Part shown: positions 60,801 to 64,000 of the stretch, piece by piece
Layout: each line of letters opens with the position of its first letter
Position numbering within the stretch: position 1 is the first letter of the stretch
Assembly (NCBI GenBank): GCA_027625915.1
Contig: JANTQA010000047.1
Location: 3,906,001 to 3,970,000 of the forward strand
Length of the DNA stretch: 64,000 nt
Reading direction: 5' to 3'
Origin: Anaeramoeba flamelloides
Taxonomy: Eukaryota; Metamonada; Anaeramoebidae
Translations under genes and position numbers: made by a program
Notes under the pieces: model-generated
What the model saw: the letters and a program-made list of their open reading frames with translations, nothing else
Told to the model about the DNA's origin: nothing
The model's database searches: none

Positions 60801-63271
60801 AAATCGCATTAGTGCTCAATGGTTCAAATGTATCCACAAATTTGATTAGTAATATTATAAACTTTGTTTCTGTCAAACAAACCCAAATTTTTTTTCAAAA
60901 TTTCATTTATTTTTTATAATTGACCTTTGAAGAATAAATAAGAAATAAGTGGAATAATACACATCAGAGAACAGCTGATATCGGTATATGGAAGAAATCT
61001 ATTCAATCAATATATTTTTCTAAAAAATTGAAAAATTAAAATTCCTAAAAAATATTTAAAAAAAAAAACAACAATCATTTTGATCTTCAATTGAAGATCA
61101 AAAGAAAATTCCAATACAAGACAATATTCTTTTTCTCCAATCATTCAAATTGTTTCAATATTATTCGAATAACACATTTTTACCAAGATCTAGATCCTGC
61201 AATAAAAAAAAAAAATTTTCCAAACAATTACATTTCAATGATAAATAGAAAAAAAAAATTGAAAATCATTGAAAAAAAAAGTAAATGAGAAAAAATGTAC
61301 AAAAATAATTTCAATTTTGAAATTTCCTAAATATTTTTTTTCTTTTTTAATCCATTTAAACCATTTAAACACATGTATTCACTATTACAACTGGACTACT
61401 TTGACTGGAAAATGATTTATAATTTAATCATTTTTTTTTTTTTTTTCATTAAATTAAATAAATAGTTTAATTTTTTAAATAATCGAATAACTTTTTTAAA
61501 TTTATTTCAAAGAAATGAAGAAAATTTAAACTAAGAATATAAATGCGACTATTTATAAAATTTAATGGATAATACAATTTCTCCATTGTTATTAATTAAT
61601 AATTCTTTTTTTTTTGTAAAAATTAAAACATTAATAATTAAATGAAATAACAAAATCTATTAATCAAAACCATAATCAAAATCAAATTATAAACGAATAA
61701 AACAACATAAAACAAAAAATAAAAATAAAACAATTTTATTTTTTTATTTCAAAATAGGTATTATTTCGTTGGATTCTGTAACTATTGAAGAAATTTTAGA
61801 TATGGTCATGTCAGATTATGTTCTTCGAATTCATTCTACAACGAGAAGGGATTATTCATTATTGCCACTTGCCGAAGGGGGCGACTGGAGGACCTGCGAA
61901 AAGAATGTAGTGAATTTTGAGAAAGAAAAATATAAAACGACCTTACTTGATCGATGGAAAAGGAGATTACAAAGAGAATCAAGAAAGATTGATCGCAAAA
62001 TCTTGGCAATGCAAATTGAGGGTGACAAATTAATGAATTGTGATGGGCAAATTGAAATAAAATTTGAAATTAAAAAAGAAATGGAGCCAACCAGTCGAAT
62101 GAAAAAAAAAAAGATCTTAAAGGATGGCTTATATTGGGCCATTTTAATTGACTATTATTTGCTAATCTCTGAAACCGCTGAAGCTCGTGACAGTTTAGGG
62201 CAATACCCATTAATTGGGACAAATTTGGAACCAAAAATGGATATATCAAACAAGAAAAAGCCAAAATTTGAAATCAAATTAACAAACCCAGTTCACGGAG
62301 ACATTACCTTAATCTTTAAAACTGATTTTTTAATGGAAAGATGGGAGGCATCCTTAAAAAGAGCAATTTTCAAATTAAGAACATTAATCTCCGGATTTGA
62401 ATCCGATAAGCCAAATAATGAAGGAAGCTTGTCGTTTCGTACAAAGATCAGGGGATTTCACAAATATTATGTCAAGACGGGAGATGATAATTTATTATGC
62501 TATAAAAAAAAAGAAGATCAGAATCAGGCTGTTATTAAAATCCCCTATAAAAACTCATTCATTTTCCCTTACTTTCAAAAATCCTATTCCTTTGTTATTA
62601 GAACTAATCCAGAAATGAACCATCATAAATTCCAATGCGAAAACAAAGAAGAGTATGACCAATGGATGCACGTTTTACAAAGAAGAATAGCAACCTGCGA
62701 CGAGGCAGATTTATCCACCGATGTGGAATTTCTAATGGGACAAAACCCTGAGCTTTCCCAAGAGCAAATCACAGAGCTCCAGAACATTTCTTCCTTCAAA
62801 AAAAATGAACTGCAATCTTTATATAAGAAATGGAGATTAGAATATAAATCCGGTAGAGTCTCTAAAACTACCTTCGGTAGATTCGCTCAAAAGCTTGGCG
62901 TTGAAGGAGAGGTTGAAAAGGAATTTTTGTATAATGGCTTTGACCAAAACAAAAATGGTTTGTTAGGGTTTGATGAAATCGTCATTGGCTTAAACGCACT
63001 AATTAAAGGTAACAAATTAGACAAAATTGAATTCGCCTTCTATGTCTATGATCGTGATGGTAACAAAAAATTAACAGAAAAGGAGTTTTGGTATGTTTTT
63101 TGTCAATTACAAAATATTGAAGAAGGTTCTGAAATCGGTGAAGATATACATAAGCTATTTTTAAGAATTGATAAAAATAAAAATGGCGAAATTGATCTTG
63201 AAGAATTTAAAAAAGAAGCTCAAAAAGACCTTTCTTTTGTAAAATGTTTAAGATTATTTGAGATAAATTAA
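57826..63271 (+). CDS. Multi-PH-domain, EF-hand calcium-sensor protein, two exons
   Basis: Predicted membrane-lipid binding, calcium-regulated cytoplasmic protein of 688 residues. Exons 57826-58378 and 61758-63271 join in phase 1 (LPL-G-IISLDS) across a 3379-nt intron. The join completes the PH fold begun by SWQTRYFILYNQYLAYYLRK. An acidic Ser-rich N-terminus leads to PH1 (about 42-135, ending RNEWVGIFLDVL), PH2 (about 150-300, with a long insert), a third PH-like unit ending MERWEASLKRAI, and PH4 (about 400-490, SFRTKIRGFHKYYVK to EYDQWMHVLQRRI). The C-terminus is a neuronal-calcium-sensor-like EF-hand module. The first hand is degenerate. Loops DQNKNGLLGFDE (580), DRDGNKKLTEKE (616; Lys at loop position 6 instead of Gly) and DKNKNGEIDLEE (656) can bind calcium. 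The domain order is unusual; no catalytic domain is present. Confidence 0.9.
60174..60862 (+). repeat. Three spaced copies of a 95-nt repeat in the PH/EF-hand intron
   Basis: Units at about 60174-60265, 60526-60620 and 60768-60862 share the order 'aaaattaaagtatgtt', 'attgaatgtaaat', 'ttagtgctcaatggttcaaa' and 'tatcca' with drift. They are related to the ends of family K elements at 37420 and 48960. Confidence 0.6.
60860..61435 (+). repeat. Dispersed repeat family D, copy 2
   Basis: Partner of 46290-46865 in the same orientation, inside the 3379-nt intron and ending about 320 nt before exon 2. Confidence 0.75.
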
Positions 63272-64000
63272 TAATCGTTTTTTTTTTAACTTTTTTTTGT
63301 CTTTTTAACTCTACTTTTTCTTTTTCTCTTTTTATTTTTTTCTTCTTATTCTTATTCTTTTTTTTTTTTTTCTTTTTCTTTTTCTTATTATTTTTCTTTT
63401 TCTTCTTATTATTTTTTTTTTATTCTTTTTTTTTCTTTTCTTTTTCTTTCTAAATGTTGTGGAATAATTTTGAATTCAAAATTAGATTATTACTATTATT
63501 ATTTAAAAATTTATTGCTTAAATAAAAAAAAAATTACACTTTTAAATACAATAACCATTTACATGAGAAAAATACAGGAGTAAATACTCCTTCATATTAC
63601 ACCAGAAATGGTACATTTAACTTAGAATTGAACAATAATTATGAGTTTTAATTTAAAACAAAATTTGGAATAAATTCTAAAATAAATTTTGAAAATAAAT
63701 TCCTCTTAAAAAAAGAAAAACTTAATTTTTTTAACAACTTTTTCGCTTTTATTCTTTCAGAGATAACTTAAGTGTCAATAGGAAAAGCTTTATAGAATAG
63801 AATGATTTCTTTTAGTTTAATAGTCAACATTCAATCAAAGAATATTCAATAAAATAAGTAATTGAGAAAATGTATTTTTGATTGTTGTATTTTGTGACTA
63901 TTTTTCAAAAAATTAAACCAAGTTCAATTCACAAAAGCAAAGCAAGCCAAACAAAGAGATGGCTCTTAAAGAAAGTTATTCATGCTCTTTTTCAAATTGG
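63272..64000. other. 3' flank of the PH/EF-hand gene with a long pyrimidine tract
   Basis: 63273-63450 is almost pure T with scattered C on the coding strand, beginning right after the stop codon. It may lie in the 3' UTR. The remaining 550 nt show nothing I can name. Confidence 0.6.

Noticed and set aside
1-64000. Non-standard genetic code
   Set aside because: Well-supported genes end in TAA (TGA for weaker ones) and show no internal in-frame stops reassigned to amino acids once introns are removed.
1-64000. Virus-like or retroelement coding regions, CRISPR arrays, bacterial operons
   Set aside because: No reverse transcriptase, integrase, capsid-like or polymerase motifs were seen, no regularly spaced arrays, and the gene structure is fully eukaryotic.

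Overview
The window is a very AT-rich piece of eukaryotic nuclear DNA: intergenic DNA is almost all A/T with long homopolymers. It reads in the standard genetic code, has GT-AG spliceosomal introns, and its proteins carry Asn, Gln, Gln-Thr, Gln-Glu and His/Asn-rich low-complexity tracts. The gene set (heterotrimeric G-protein alpha subunit, BET-type bromodomain protein, tandem-PHD protein, Pumilio, NC2-beta, ankyrin-BTB protein, multi-PH/EF-hand protein) fits a free-living amoeboid or flagellated protist. An Anaeramoeba-like genome is my best guess from overall style. An amoebozoan is not excluded, and this is inference only.

Layout: a four-exon G-alpha gene (+, 2428-7828); tRNA-Phe(GAA) (-, 9760-9832); an intronless bromodomain-NET gene (+, 10450-11889); a two-exon tandem-PHD gene (-, 15269-18881); a weak small zinc-finger-like ORF (-, 24828-25019); a five-exon Pumilio gene (-, 26811-35084); a three-exon NC2-beta/Dr1 gene (+, 38489-39537); an ankyrin-repeat/BTB gene whose 5' end was not found (-, 41976-45981); a small B-box-like Cys-rich ORF (-, 50635-51021); an unrecognised two-pass membrane protein with an Arg-rich loop (-, 55664-56686); and, divergent from it, a PH-domain/EF-hand gene (+, 57826-63271). 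Exon joins were made by hand from splice signals, reading phase and family continuity. They agree in phase in every multi-exon gene.

The genes do not form one pathway. Three groups are represented: signalling (G-alpha, PH/EF-hand, ankyrin-BTB), chromatin and transcription (bromodomain-NET, PHD, NC2-beta), and mRNA control (Pumilio). Introns fall into two size classes, about 160-560 nt and 2.2-4.0 kb. Most of the long ones contain short, non-coding inverted-repeat elements.

The space between genes is dominated by dispersed repeats. I found several families of short terminal-inverted-repeat (MITE-like) elements, the clearest flanked by TA, with copies nested in or abutting one another, plus at least four longer dispersed repeat families. 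No transposase gene, retroelement coding region, virus-like element or CRISPR array was seen. The oddest object is a 395-nt near-perfect palindrome (54534-54928) sitting inside a MITE, whose arms carry what looks like the tail of a protein-coding exon.
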